From contig CM065699.1 of assembly GCA_017654935.2 (NCBI GenBank), positions 11,045,468 through 11,109,467 on the forward strand: a DNA stretch of 64,000 bases. Direction: 5' to 3'. The DNA comes from Phymorhynchus buccinoides. Taxonomy: Eukaryota > Mollusca > Gastropoda > Neogastropoda > Raphitomidae. Made by a program: the position numbers and the translations under genes. The notes below the pieces were generated by a model, which was given only the letters and a program-made list of their open reading frames with translations, was not told the DNA's origin and did no database searches. Of this stretch, positions 47,847-56,544 are shown in pieces. The number at the start of each line of letters is the position of its first letter. Position 1 is the first letter of the stretch.

Positions 47847-50800
47847 CCAATTGCCCTATGGAAATAAACATTTCATTTCATTTCTATCTCTGACTGTTGC
47901 TTTCTTTGTCTCTGTCTCAATATTTGAATGAATGAATTCATATTAGTTAGTATCTAATATCTTTGTTTTTTATTTGGTGCTGAAACATGTGTTTAGTTTT
48001 TAATGTGAGTGTTTTAGTATTTAGTATACAGTTAGTTTAAAGAGAAAAAAAAGGTCACAATGTTCGATTTGTGTGGAAAATGTGAATGCAAAATGCCATC
48101 AGTACCCCCATATTTGAGTATAAAAAGATACTTTTCCCCCTGACTGTTAGTGTTACCCCTGTGACTTATGACTATTACTAACAAAATAGTAAGAAAATTA
48201 TAACAACAAAATCTGAATTTTGTGTAAAGTTTTGGGGGTGGACTTTATAGACGGAAAAATACACCATTCGATATCTTTTAACTTGATTTGATATGTCGAT
48301 TCCTACTGAAATTCTGTCTGTCTGTCTGTCCAACAGATGGCCGGCCAACACCACTGACCAAAGAGCAGTTGGAGAAGAAAGAACAAAATTATGTACTAGC
48401 TGTGAGTGTTTTTCACTAGTTACTACTAGTCTTCATTTTTATATATTCTTATTATTATATTTCTTCTGCGTTCCCAGCCATATGGGCAAGGTACGTGTCC
48501 ATTTTTCAGTTTTCACTGGTCTCCCCACTGCGTACAGCCGACACATTCCGATTTCGGAGGAGCTCAAAGGAGAAAAAAATGTTCTACAGTGGAAATTATA
48601 TTTATAAGACCTTCAAAAATCATCCAAAATGAGGTCTTATAAGGGAGGGGTCTTAAAAGGGAGGGGTCTTATAAGGGAGGGGTCTTATAAGGGAGGTAAT
48701 TTTAATACAAAGAAGGGCAATGTCTCAAAGAAGTAGGTCTTATGTGGGAGGGAGTCTTATAATGGGAAGTCTTATAAGGGAGGTTCCACTGTATATAATA
48801 TGGAGATTGTGTTTCTAGCACTATGGCCTGTTTGTTTTTTCTAGCACTATTGCTAAAAGAGAAAAAAAATCTGATTGGAATTTTTTTGTGTTATAGTATA
48901 ATGAAACAAAATCATTTAATCTATATTGGGATTTTTTGTTAAGATTGAAAACAGGAGGAAAATTTTCCATATGGAAAGGGGGGAAAACAAGAGTGATTAA
49001 TTTCTGTGGCATTTTCAAATTTGTATAGATCTACCAAACTTCTTCTCCTCTTCAGGGCCCACAGTCAGTATGTTGACCATTCTGGCTCCTTTGGGAGAAA
49101 AAAAGACTGAAAAATTGGGGGGCGGTCTGTTTTTACCGAGGACATGCCTGCTTGACTAACATTGAAGGGACAAGGAGGGTGGAGAGGAAGTTAAGTGGGG
49201 AAGGGGGGGCACTTGATGGATTATTGTTGGTCCTGCATCACTGACGCACAGGGGGCGTCAGCAGTGAAGGTGTTGAGGGTGTCCTGCAGTGAAGGTGTCG
49301 AGGGTGTCCTGCAGTGAAGGTGTCGAGGGCGTCAGCAGTGAAGGTGTTGAGGGTGTCCTGCAGTGAGGGTGTCCTGCCGCAGGTCGTTCCACTCCCTGAT
49401 GGTCCTTGGGAGAAAAGAGTTTGACCGATATTTGGTGCGGCACTGCATGCGTTGGAACTGGAGATGGTGTCCACGCCGTTGCCGATGTGGAAGTGGTACC
49501 AGCTTTGCATGTAGGCCAGGACAAGTGATCAGAGTGCTTAATTTCTGTGGTGTTTTCAAACTTGTATAGATCTTCCAAACTCAGATTAGAAAAGGGAAGT
49601 ATGCCTGTGAAGATTTTCAATGCAGAAGAGAAGCAAAGTGTTTGAGTCTGACCATTTGTGTGGGTGTGCGTAAGAGCCAGAAGGTAGCAATATTAGCCTA
49701 CTTCTGCGGCAGTGGGTGAATGCCTCGTGCCTCCATTCAGGGAGCTGGATGACCCCGCCCTCCTCGAATCTCTCCCCGTGAGGATACTGGGGTGGGGTGG
49801 GGCTCTTTTGTATAAATAGTTCCCCCACCTTCTGGAAGTTCTGTGTTTGTAGCATCCTCTAATCTGTCGCTCTCTTTGACTCTGCCTTTTCCCTTTGCTT
49901 ACAGTCATCTACTATATTTTTGCCTTACTGGTCCATTCTCCTGCCTTTGTTCTAAAAACTCTTAACAAAGATTTTCTCCAACCGAACATGGACGTGCTGG
50001 GCCTATTTCTTAGGGGCATAACAGCAGCATGGTGCATCTGCGCTCGTGATAGGAGACTGAGCGATTAAAGAAGAAGAAGAAGAATATCACGAAAGGATGG
50101 CAGATAGTACCAAACAGCCTTAATATACCTTATTTTACGGACTATAAGGGATAGGTTTAAGGTCAGTTTTGTCATCAACTTTTATTTGTTTGTGTATTTG
50201 ACACTAAGCTGACCCTAAACCTATCTCTATCCCTATCCCAAACCCTATTCCTAACCCTAACCTGAAACCGTCTAATCCACAAAAAATAAAAATTGATGAT
50301 AAAGTTATGAGATTGACACTTAACTGACCCCTAAATCTATCCCTAACTCTATCCCTAACCCTAAACCTATCTCTAACCCTAACTGAAACCGTCTGAAATG
50401 ATGGAAGGGGCAGAGGAGGGAGCTTGTCTTAACATTTGACAAATCTGAATTTTGTGTAAAATGTTGGGGGTGCGCCTTGTAGTCCGTAAAATATGGTACA
50501 AAGAGTCTGCAGTCTGCAGCTGACTGAAGCCGGGTTTTTTACTCCCACCCTTTCACCTACACTACAAGTGGGGATCATTGTGAACTCACTCACTGCCTCT
50601 GTTACCATACTTATCCTTCCACCTTTTCACCTTCCAGGTGGGAAGTGAGAAAGTTGGCTTCATTCTTTGCAAGGTTGGTAGGCTGCGAAGTAATCACTCT
50701 TTGTGACATTTAGGCTTTTTTATAGTACCTTCTGGCTTTGAACCCTGGATTTCTGTTGTTCCAGAAACGCATTGTGATGCTGGTGAAGGAGATGGAGGAT

Positions 50801-50896
50801 GCCAAGGCTGCCCACCAGAAAAGAGTCGCAGATGAAAATGCCCGGCGGGAGAACATCATCTCATCCAAGTTGAAACAGAAATCGGAAGAACTGTGA
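35791..50896 (+). CDS. MRPL52: Mitochondrial large ribosomal subunit protein mL52, five coding exons
   Basis: The gene encodes a mitochondrial ribosome large-subunit protein of 135 residues (human mL52 is about 123). Exons are 35791-35827, 44461-44563, 47211-47281, 48337-48401 and 50765-50896. All introns are GT-AG and the phases agree (1, 2, 1, 0), giving one uninterrupted frame. Residues 1 to about 35 start MACSRCTTLLLRG and include RFSTAA: basic, Ser/Thr-rich and free of acidic residues, as expected for a mitochondrial targeting peptide. Residues 66-77 carry LPDFTYLDGRPT, matching the mL52 signature LPDWSYADGRP that I recall from human. The C-terminal 45 residues are a charged helix (KEMEDAKAAHQKR), as in the family. 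The start has a good context (CAACATGG). Family assignment is by recognition. The exon 1 link is inferred from phase and targeting-peptide logic; exons 2-5 are firmer. Confidence 0.85.
35998..36046 (-). mobile_element. CR1-type LINE 3' tail remnant
   Basis: The minus strand carries GAGGCCGTGAGGCCTGGCTG and then CCTGACCTGACC, matching the terminal hairpin and tail of the other CR1 copies. No coding sequence remains. It lies 170 bp inside intron 1 of mL52. Confidence 0.55.
36985..37055 (-). mobile_element. Older CR1-like fragment, 3' part beyond the insertion
   Basis: Minus-strand reading LPAQTKLASNINHFKNLLDS completes the reverse transcriptase C-terminus that is cut off at 40995 (…VTQHWNN). 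The two pieces are thus one copy split by the younger LINE. How far the remnant extends left of 36985 is unclear. Confidence 0.72.
37186..40091 (-). pseudogene. LINE ORF2: endonuclease-reverse transcriptase with one frameshift
   Basis: The N-terminal half is an exonuclease/endonuclease/phosphatase-type nuclease: SNVDSF, IIALSEIKPK, GCIYRSPNTS, GDFNFPHVRWDG and KSDHDVLVF supply the usual N, E, Y, D/N and D-H residues. The reverse transcriptase has NYRPVSLTC, motif A YLDFRKAFDT, motif B GIPQGSILGPILF and motif C KIFADDTKIY. A run of eight A at about 38343-38360 shifts the frame just after HGFRK; nine would keep it open. The first in-frame codon after the ORF1 stop is CTG and no ATG lies near the start, so ORF2 may depend on readthrough or reinitiation. 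Apart from the single indel it looks young. Confidence 0.88.
40092..40967 (-). CDS. LINE ORF1: PHD-like zinc finger, coiled coil, RNA-binding protein
   Basis: 291 residues. Residues 8-60 have the C4HC3-like pattern of a PHD/zinc finger (WQCIYCDS, CVECYVCKNWAHQKC, WVCNPC), as seen in ORF1 of CR1-clade LINEs. A heptad-like leucine region follows (LDKLLDLIPLVNSLTTRLAS), then a very acidic and basic stretch and a C-terminal block resembling the L1-type ORF1 nucleic-acid-binding region (NNLIIVNLKESGKTE). ORF1 proteins coat LINE RNA. The ATG is preceded by only a short leader. The stop is TGA followed by C, and the same frame continues open into ORF2. Confidence 0.82.
   Translation of the reverse strand: MQLLSAWQCIYCDSAVEEGTNCVECYVCKNWAHQKCAHITKGSFDNLTDRKQPNLQWVCNPCLQGEKEVQSKIGSRLDKLLDLIPLVNSLTTRLASLEKEVGIKMEEKIEEVVDRKLEEMMEEKLEIEKRKNNLIIVNLKESGKTEFDDKKKDDLVAAKNLISKLVPLQEGEVGNPVRLGREGGNRPRMLRVTIKTEEKKREIVRKAPELNKSKGKSEEKVYINNDYTQKQREKNKALRDEKQRRMGAGEENLVIRNGKVVAWKSWRAGPGGQQQAGGGDSAATAAASGKQ
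40995..41715 (-). mobile_element. Older CR1-like reverse transcriptase fragment, 5' part
   Basis: Minus-strand fragment starting at the DDTKLYN part of RT motif C and running through WSEKWNLYFNAGKCKVMHVG, DEKDLGVIFD, RRSFMELNTE and LVRPHLEYGNLIWNPFLKRQ to VTQHWNN. There is one frame slip near 41470. The 5' truncation falls in the catalytic DD region. Its coding sequence stops abruptly where the younger CR1 begins and continues at 37055-36985. Confidence 0.83.
42206..42440. mobile_element. Foldback MITE with telomere-like core, ACGCC target duplication
   Basis: Ends TGTCGCAGTCAAAAGTGTAG and CACTTTTGACTGTGACA; arms about 80 bp. ACGCC at 42201-42205 and 42441-42445. The centre (42311-42339) reads CTAACCCTAACCCTAACCC and similar. 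Confidence 0.68.
42773..43236. repeat. (TA)n and (CA)n microsatellite cluster
   Basis: TA at 42774-42793, CA tracts at 42799-42840, 42866-42935, 43020-43040 and 43111-43236. In intron 1 of mL52. Confidence 0.92.
43382..43498 (+). mobile_element. LINE reverse transcriptase C-terminal fragment
   Basis: Plus-strand FSPRTVPDWNGLNEETVRAG and MEAFKLRLLSPTTSH end in TAG. The pattern FFPRTIRDWN...LxxFKxRL is the usual C-terminus of jockey/RTE-like molluscan LINEs. 3' UTR-like DNA follows to about 43670. It lies in intron 1 of mL52, in sense orientation. Confidence 0.6.
43784..43980. mobile_element. pogo-type MITE
   Basis: 197 bp with TA flanks in intron 1 of mL52. Standard ends and the GACATTGCCC-like internal motif. 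Confidence 0.75.
44138..44309. mobile_element. pogo-type MITE
   Basis: 172 bp with TA flanks, 150 bp upstream of mL52 exon 2. Ends CAGTGGAATCTCCC and GGGAGGTTCCACTG. Confidence 0.75.
44461..44563 (+). CDS. MRPL52: mL52 coding exon 2
   Basis: The acceptor TTTATACAG ends at 44460 and the donor GTGAGTG begins at 44564. The exon is 103 nt: two bases completing a codon, 33 codons, then GA, which joins the A of exon 3 to make glutamate. It encodes the end of the targeting peptide and ALRKWGLE, which lines up with the WRLQQGLA stretch of human mL52. Confidence 0.82.
45010..45480. repeat. Dispersed molluscan-type repeat with (TCTG)n
   Basis: Moderately GC-rich; includes GTGTCTGTCTGTCTGTCTG and CCGATTGCCTTCAAATTTGG, phrases I associate with a common repeat in mollusc genomes. 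No convincing gene. Precedes the 88-bp array. Confidence 0.4.
45483..46103. repeat. 88-bp array including a family E end, 7 units
   Basis: Unit contains TATATTGTAAGTCATATAGC, AGGTGCAGGGGTCTC, GGGAACAGTATCGCC and GGTCCGTAAAATATGGTAC, the last being the family E terminal repeat. In intron 2 of mL52. Confidence 0.9.
46190..46328 (-). mobile_element. SINE-like family B, partial copy
   Basis: Reversed body: AATGTCCTCCCGTCTGGAAC, AAGATGGTGGGAATGATCCT, CAACACCAGTAAAGTCCC. Adjoins the end of the 88-bp array. Confidence 0.58.
46562..46885 (-). mobile_element. Family C repeat, simple copy
   Basis: An uninterrupted reversed copy of about 320 bp: CGATCGCTCTGACAGTTTCC through GGCAGGAGAATGGACCGG to CTTCCAGAAAGTGGGGG and ACAAAAGACCCCCCGGTATC. 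Useful as the family reference. In intron 2 of mL52. Confidence 0.65.
47211..47281 (+). CDS. MRPL52: mL52 coding exon 3
   Basis: The acceptor TGGTTTGCAG ends at 47210 and the donor GTGATG begins at 47282. The 71-nt exon encodes QFPRVNRSRQRSPLVDLPDF and then TYL, with a trailing G that makes aspartate with exon 4. A 33-bp minisatellite begins directly at the donor. Confidence 0.88.
47282..47530. repeat. 33-bp minisatellite starting at the mL52 exon 3 donor
   Basis: Unit GTGATGCGTTGGTTCAGTTA plus GTTCAATGTGTTG, about 7 units with variants. The first unit starts at the splice donor itself. Confidence 0.85.
47653..47842. repeat. (CT)n and (CA)n tracts in mL52 intron 3
   Basis: CT at 47655-47700 and about 60 bp CA at 47785-47842. 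Confidence 0.92.
48060..48270. mobile_element. Family E MITE fragment
   Basis: Shares CAAAATCTGAATTTTGTGTA, GGGGGTGGACTTTATAG and the end CGGAAAAATACACC with the copies at 50126 and 22480-22567. In intron 3 of mL52. Confidence 0.5.
48337..48401 (+). CDS. MRPL52: mL52 coding exon 4
   Basis: The acceptor TCCAACAG is preceded by a (TCTG)n pyrimidine tract, and the donor GTGAGTG begins at 48402. The 65-nt exon encodes the end of the DGRP signature and the charged KEQLEKKEQNYVLA segment, and ends in phase 0. Confidence 0.88.
48587..48791. mobile_element. pogo-type MITE
   Basis: 205 bp in intron 4 of mL52. The unit GGGAGGGGTCTTATAA is repeated three times inside, a small internal expansion. Ends CAGTGGAAATTATATT and GGGAGGTTCCACTG. 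Confidence 0.72.
49250..49378. repeat. 24-27-bp minisatellite at a LINE coding end
   Basis: Units of CAGTGAAGGTGTCGAGGGTG and TCCTG on the plus strand, continuous with the LINE codons after IREWNDL on the minus strand. Confidence 0.75.
49300..49620 (-). mobile_element. LINE 3' end fragment with an amplified terminus
   Basis: The minus strand includes TKYRSNSFLPRTIREWNDL, the same C-terminal LINE signature, after a decayed stretch with frame slips. The codons after it are expanded into the minisatellite at 49250-49378. A partial second copy of the upstream part lies at 48990-49045 (shared TTAATTTCTGTGG and TTGTATAGATC). Confidence 0.6.
49790..50085 (+). mobile_element. Family C repeat with (GAA)n tail
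   Basis: Forward copy from GGGGCTCTTTTGTATAAATA to GAGCGATTAAAGAAGAAGAA. The simple-sequence GAA tail at one end, also seen at 24045, suggests a SINE-like retroposon, but no pol III promoter is evident. Confidence 0.6.
50126..50498. mobile_element. Family E MITE with telomere-like interior
   Basis: Ends ATACCTTATTTTACGGACTA and TAGTCCGTAAAATATGGTA. Interior has two blocks of imperfect CCCTAACCCTATCCC repeats. In intron 4 of mL52. Confidence 0.6.
50765..50896 (+). CDS. MRPL52: mL52 last coding exon
   Basis: The acceptor TGTTGTTCCAG ends at 50764; the stop TGA is at 50894-50896. The exon encodes 43 residues beginning KRIVMLVKEMEDAK, a helical, highly charged C-terminus. No clear AATAAA follows within a few hundred bases; ATTAAA variants occur near 51091 and 51112. 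Confidence 0.88.
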   Translation, partial: KRIVMLVKEMEDAKAAHQKRVADENARRENIISSKLKQKSEEL

Positions 50897-50914
50897 TCAA
50901 TGTCAAGATATGTT

Positions 50915-51182
50915 AGAGAGAGAGAGAGAGAGAGAGTGTGTGTGTGTGTGTGTTTCATTTTGGTTCGTGCATACACCATCACATCTATCTCTCTCTCTCT
51001 CTCTCTCTTCTATGCATAAATCCCAGCCCAGGTTTTCAGAATAGCAGTTGAGTATCATCCAAGATTTGTTGTACAAGCGTGAAACATTGGATTAAATGCT
51101 GTGGAGATTGATTAAATGAAAATTGTACATGAAATTGGATTTTTAAAGTTGAGAAAGTGGGTTGTGGTACTGTATATATTAT

Positions 51183-51241
<59 letters not shown>

Positions 51242-51315
51242 TCTCTCTGTTTTTCTTGATCACTCTGGGCACTATGCATAAATCCCAGCCCAGGTTTTCA
51301 GAATAGCAGTTGAGG
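50915..51315. repeat. (GA)n/(GT)n/(CT)n in the mL52 3' region and a direct duplicate
   Basis: GA-GT at 50915-50953, CT at 50987-51008 and 51188-51248. TATGCATAAATCCCAGCCCA and GGTTTTCAGAATAGCAGTTG occur at 51011-51051 and again at 51273-51313, each just after a CT tract. Confidence 0.85.
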
Positions 51316-51370
51316 TTATAATTGGACTTGACGAACTAGCATGTGTACACACACAACAACTACATAATAC

Positions 51371-51480
51371 CAGACCTGTTTACTCTACTCTTTTCGAGTA
51401 GTATGCTACTCAATTTGGATCTCTACTCCTCCTCAAAATTGAAAATAATGCTAGATTCTACTCGTTTTCAGTAAAAATTG
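51371..51480. mobile_element. Family D MITE, partial copy
   Basis: Shares CAGACCTGTTTACTCTACTC and CTCAATTTGGATCTCTACTC with 18047-18266; the right half is missing. Confidence 0.5.
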
Positions 51481-51729
51481 TTTCAGGGAGCTTGTGGTGT
51501 GTGTGTGTGTGCGTATTTCTCTCTCTTTGTCAAAATGTGCATACATTAGGCTTACCACAACTTCAGTGGGATCATTTATGTGGCTTGCCATCTTGCTTAG
51601 TGATAGTGATGCTGCTTTTTTTAAAGCGCCTATTCTCGGTAAGGGCTCTAATCGCTTCACAAAACATATTTACATTGATTAAGAAGAAAACATTAAACAA
51701 GAAGACAAACGAGGGATAATTTATGTACG

Positions 51730-52490
51730 AATGTGTTATACTCTTAGTGTCACATCCTGACACAAAATTGGAAGGGATTCTGTCTTCTAGTTCACGAGAT
51801 ACAGCTTGAACAAGAAATATATAGCGCAAAGAAGGAAATTTCGGTTTTCAAGGTCACACTTCAAGGTCAAGGTCAGCATGGCAATAATTTATGCTCGGAT
51901 GTTTTCTACTCTAGGGTATACAGTACCACACACAATCTGAAGCGCTTCTGTCAAGTACAAATGTGGAAAATATGGCTTAAAACCCAATTTGTAGACTCCT
52001 ACCACTTTCAAGGCCTACCGATCTCCCGGACCTTGACCTCGACCTTGATCGGTATGCCATCATCAGAACGGCCATAAGCCAAAGTACCTCCATGCCAAAT
52101 TTGAAGACTCTAAGACCAACGGTGTGGAAGTTATGGCCCCTTAAAGATTTTCGGTTTTCAAGGTCAAAGGTCAAGGTCACGATGGCAAAATTGTTTGCGC
52201 GGATGCCTTCCTCTCGTTGTGACACACCACCACACAACATTTGAAGCGATTCGGTCAAGTGGTTCGGGAAATATCCTTGGGACAGACAGAGGGGGAAAAG
52301 AAAAAAGAAACAATCCGGATCGAAAACATACTCCTATGCGATCTACTTTAGATCGGCAAAGGACAACAACCAAAGAGCTAACGCGAAGTAGCCTTGCACA
52401 TCCACACCCACACAACACCACCACCACACACACACGCGATGTCAGGACACACACGCGCACACGCGATTGCAAACACAGCTCAGATCAGAT
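51730..52490. repeat. Dispersed repeat with AAGGTCAAGGTCA motifs
   Basis: Contains TTCAAGGTCAAGGTCAGCAT, TTTCAAGGTCAAAGGTCAAG and GAAGCGATTCGGTCAAGTGG, a style of repeat frequent in mollusc DNA. Open frames here are short and unrelated to known proteins. Confidence 0.45.
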
Positions 52491-52499
52491 GAAGTTCTA

Positions 52500-53049
52500 G
52501 TTAATAAATTGCCATCAACAGGATGCTATCTCGTGATGGCATTTTTTTTTAAGTAATAAAGGGGAAAGTGAAATAGTATGTGAGCACAAAAAAAGGGGAC
52601 AGGGTGCAGTAGGGTTGAGAGTTCAAAAAAGGGAGTGCATGGAGATAATGAAGGAGGGGGGGGGGGGGGGGGGAGAAATATCGGGATAGTGATTGAGAAT
52701 CATGGCGTTATATGTGAGTGTGTAAACGGTAACATATGGTACGAATGGGCCATTATAGCTGAGAGATTGAGTGGGTAGGGGGTAGTGTTATGGAAAGGGC
52801 TCTACATTATTGAGATCGTTTATAAAGATCCTCCCTCAGCTGTTGTGCTCTTACTTTCTACTATTGATGGTCTTGATCGTATCGGCTTTACTGTATAGGG
52901 TGAGAGACGGATCTTAATTGTGTGGGATGATAGATTCACCTCATTAATTTTTGTTTATCATAAAAAAAAACATTTATATATTCTCCTCTGGCTTTCTGTG
53001 TTTCTGTTCTCTATCTTAATTTGTTTATGTCATCTATCTATCACTAGTA

Positions 53050-53050
<1 letters not shown>
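52500..53050. other. Sequence without recognised features
   Basis: A G run (52657-52673) and AT-rich DNA only. Confidence 0.45.
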
Positions 53051-53349
<299 letters not shown>

Positions 53350-53673
53350 CAATGACCATGCACGCACGCGTAGAATGCAACAGCTTGAAGTTTTGGTTCA
53401 ACTTTTCAACGTTTCTTATTTTGTAGGCAGAGGCACTGCCGGTAATTCTAAATCACTGCTGACCACTCATACAAAATGTGACTCTCCCTAGCCGCCAATT
53501 GTCGTCCATCATTTGGACACGTGTCGCGCTGACATGTGACACACGGTGTGCGCGCGTGCAAACACACACACACACACACAGAGGAAGACTCGGAAAGAGA
53601 AGTGGAGGAGGGGGCTCATCACTACTCAGTAGGCCTACTTTTGCATACAAACTCTAGGAGCAAAGATTTTTAA

Positions 53674-53910
53674 CCCTTTCGCCGCCAATGTCACATTTAT
53701 GCACCACAATAGTTTAACACCCATGTCACCAAAAGGCATCAAATCAGGGCCTGCTATCCGAAGACCCTATTTTCTTAATTTTGGGGTGTAAGGATAGGCC
53801 TAATGTTATATATGTCACAGAGGAATCCCCAATATTGCAGATACATTTTGTTTCTACTTTGTTAAATTTAATGGAATATTCTGGCTGAAAAATGGCTGGC
53901 GGCGAAAGGG
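53674..53910. mobile_element. piggyBac-type MITE
   Basis: 237 bp, flanks TTAA and TTAG. Ends CCCTTTCGCCGCCAATG and GCTGGCGGCGAAAGGG. Confidence 0.75.
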
Positions 53911-53959
53911 TTAGACTCTTTGGTAGGAGTTTGAAATCAACTTTTCTACTGACCGCTAC

Positions 53960-54265
53960 TTCTTCTTCTGCGTTCCCAGCCCAAAAGGCCATAATGGGTA
54001 GGCTTAACTGAGGTACGTATGTGTCCGGTTTTCAGTTTTCACTGGTCTCCCCGCTGCATACAGCCGACACATTCCGATTTCGGAGGAGCTCAAAGGAGAA
54101 AACTTTATATGGAAGAATTTTGTTTGAAAACTAAGGCAGGAGAATGGGCCAAAAAGTCAAACAGATGGCACAAAGCAAGGGAAAAGGCAGAATCAAAGAG
54201 AGAGACAGATTAGAGGAAGTTACAAGCACAGATCTTCCAGAAGATAGGGGAACTATTTGCGCGCG
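53960..54265 (-). mobile_element. Family C-related repeat, variant tail
   Basis: Shares GGCAGGAGAATGGGCCAAAA, GACAGATTAGAGGAAGTTAC and CTTCCAGAAGATAGGGG with family C but has a different tail half (TTCTTCTTCTGCGTTCCCAG, CAGCCGACACATTCCGATTT). That tail half also occurs alone at 48462-48577. Confidence 0.55.
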
Positions 54266-54699
54266 CACACACATACATGCACAAGCGCGCTCGAGCGCAC
54301 GCACTGCACACACACACATATGCGTACACTAACACCAAAAAGCTTAAATGTCACAAAGAGTGATTAGTTCTACGGAACCTTGCAAAGAATGAAGCCAGGT
54401 TTTTCACTTCCCATCTGGAAGGTGAAAAGATGAACGAATATTTAATGTTTTACGTCTTCTCGGCCAAAGGCCATAATTATGGGAAATTGCTGTAACTTTA
54501 GTTATTGTGTGAAAAGGTGGGAGGTAGGAAGTGTTAAGTATGGCAACAGAGGCAGTGAGTGAGTTCATAATGCTCCCCACCTGTAGTGTAGGTGAAAGCG
54601 GGGTGGGAGTAAAAAAACCGGCTTCAGTCAGCTACGGACAGCGAACTCTTTGCATAGAATACAATTCAGGCTTTTTGCTAACACTCGCTCGCTAACACT

Positions 54700-54775
54700 C
54701 GCTCACACATACACGCACGCGCACACACACGCGCACGCACGCACACGCACACACACACACACACACACTCACTCA
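54700..54775. repeat. (CA)n with CG steps
   Basis: Imperfect CACG/CA tract. GT/CG-rich DNA follows at 54990-55080. Confidence 0.85.
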
Positions 54776-55296
54776 CTCAGTCGCAATCACGCAGCCACCA
54801 TCATCATCAACGTCTATCACCGAGACACGTGGCACTGATGCACATAAACACTCGGATGAAATGGGTGACACCAAAGACACCCGGTGTCACTATAACTGTG
54901 GACGAAAAATAAATGCTGCTGAGTTTGCAATGAAAGCTGTCACTGCTGTTTCTTTGTCTAGGTGGTGGTTGGTTTTGCCTGGTTGGCTCTTTGTGTGTGT
55001 CGTGCGCGTGCATGCGCGCACGCGTGTGTGTGTCACTGTGCGCCGGTGTGCCGCCCTGCGTGCATGCGTGTGTACGGTCACCCCCCACCCCCACCCCCCA
55101 TCGACAGACAGACCTGAGAAATAATGAATTTAGTAAAATATATATAGCGTAGGCATAGATTATCATTCAAAAATGCAGACCATAGGAAAGTGACCAAACT
55201 TGGTGGCCGGGGTCTGTGTCTCCTTTGGTAGACTACCTATTGCCTTTGCTTGTTAAGTTTGTAATAATATGCGGGTGTTTCTTCTGACTGTAGTGA

Positions 55297-55710
55297 GGCC
55301 GGGTTCACATTATACGCGTAGGGGAAGACGGGGTAAAAAGCGCATGGGCGGGTAAGAAGCCCACCCCAATTATCTCATGAAATAAAGAAAAATTCAGTCA
55401 AATTTGCTTCATTTCATGAGATAATTGGGGTGGGCTTCTTACCCGCCCATGCGCTTTTTACCCCGTCTTCCCCTACGTAGGTTCCGTACGGAAAACCCTG
55501 AAGAAAGAAGGATAATAAAATGTACGCATTCCGACACGTGCGCAAATCTTTTCCCTTCTTTGTTTCACTTATTTATGGATTGCTAAAAGTTTACGCATAT
55601 AGGAGAAATTCGGACACGTGCGCAAATCTTTTCCCTTCTTTGTTTCATTTATTTACGCCGATAGCGCACGGGTTTCCGCATGGAATATCCGCTTATGTGT
55701 GCACACGGCC
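55297..55710. mobile_element. Harbinger-type MITE carrying a perfect foldback insert
   Basis: Same ends as 19095-19285 (GGCCGGGTTCACATTA; GTGTGCACACGGCC), enlarged by an internal duplication of the AAATTCGGACACGTGCGCAA block and by the palindrome 55321-55473. Confidence 0.6.
55321..55473. mobile_element. Perfect 63-bp-arm foldback MITE
   Basis: Arms 55321-55383 and 55411-55473 are exact reverse complements (63 of 63), loop 27 bp. Ends GGGGAAGACGGGGTAAAAAG and CCGTCTTCCCC, TA on both sides. Absence of any arm mismatch suggests a recent insertion. Confidence 0.72.
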
Positions 55711-56101
55711 TTAGCCTACCTTTTCTTTGTATTCACATCTGTATCATTTGCAGGTGAGTAACCATTTGAATGACTTGGGTCGGGTCCGGGGTAGGCCTAC
55801 GTTAGAAGGGGGAGGGGGGGGGAGGGTTACAAAAAAGGGAGAGGGTTTGGGTGCCGGCGTAGGGCCCCAGTGGGGTCCAGGGATGATGCCTCTGTTGGGG
55901 AATAGGGGCGTTGTCCCCTGAAGCTCAAGTTGATTTATAGCAAAAGAAAGCGCACGAAACCCCTTTAAATTGTACCTAAAATCAGCAACACTCTCATTCT
56001 TTCTTTCTCTTCTCTCCACCCCCTTTTATTGGTGGTGGTGGTGGTGGGGGGGGAGGTTGGGGTTACATAACCCCCTCCTCTGGATACGGCCCTGTTATTA
56101 A

Positions 56102-56544
56102 CCCTTTTTTCACTGCCAAAGTCGCATTTTAGCACCACAGTGATTATAATATAAAAAGCATCAAATTGGGGTCTATTGTACAAAGACACTATTGTCTTAG
56201 TTTTGGGAAGTTAGGATAGACCTTATTATATATATTTCACAGAAGAATCACCAATACTGCAAATAGGTAAAATTTAATGGAAATTTTAGGCTGAAATATG
56301 GTGATGATGAAAATGATGTTTTACGTCCTCTCGGTCATATGGGACATTTATGATACAAAGATGGTGGGAACAATACTGGCTTCAATGCCCAGAGACAGTG
56401 CAACACCAGTAAAGTTCCGAGTTTTTAACAATATATAGATAGGTGTAGCGGTAACCAGGCCGCCTCGGTTAAACCTCATCGGCTATGGTGCCGCCATTGT
56501 CTAGATTAAAATGAAACACTGAAATATGGTTGGCGGTGAAAGGG
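56102..56544. mobile_element. piggyBac-type MITE interrupted by a family B SINE-like copy
   Basis: TTAA flanks (56098-56101, 56545-56548). The insert at 56304-56518 sits between exact CTGAAATATGGT duplicates. Confidence 0.77.
56304..56518 (-). mobile_element. SINE-like family B, copy with 12-bp target duplication
   Basis: 215 bp, reversed. CTGAAATATGGT occurs at 56292-56303 and 56519-56530, flanking the copy exactly. The host is a piggyBac-type MITE (56102-56544), which is restored if the insert and one duplicate are removed. Tail side reads (GATGAAAAT)n. Confidence 0.75.
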
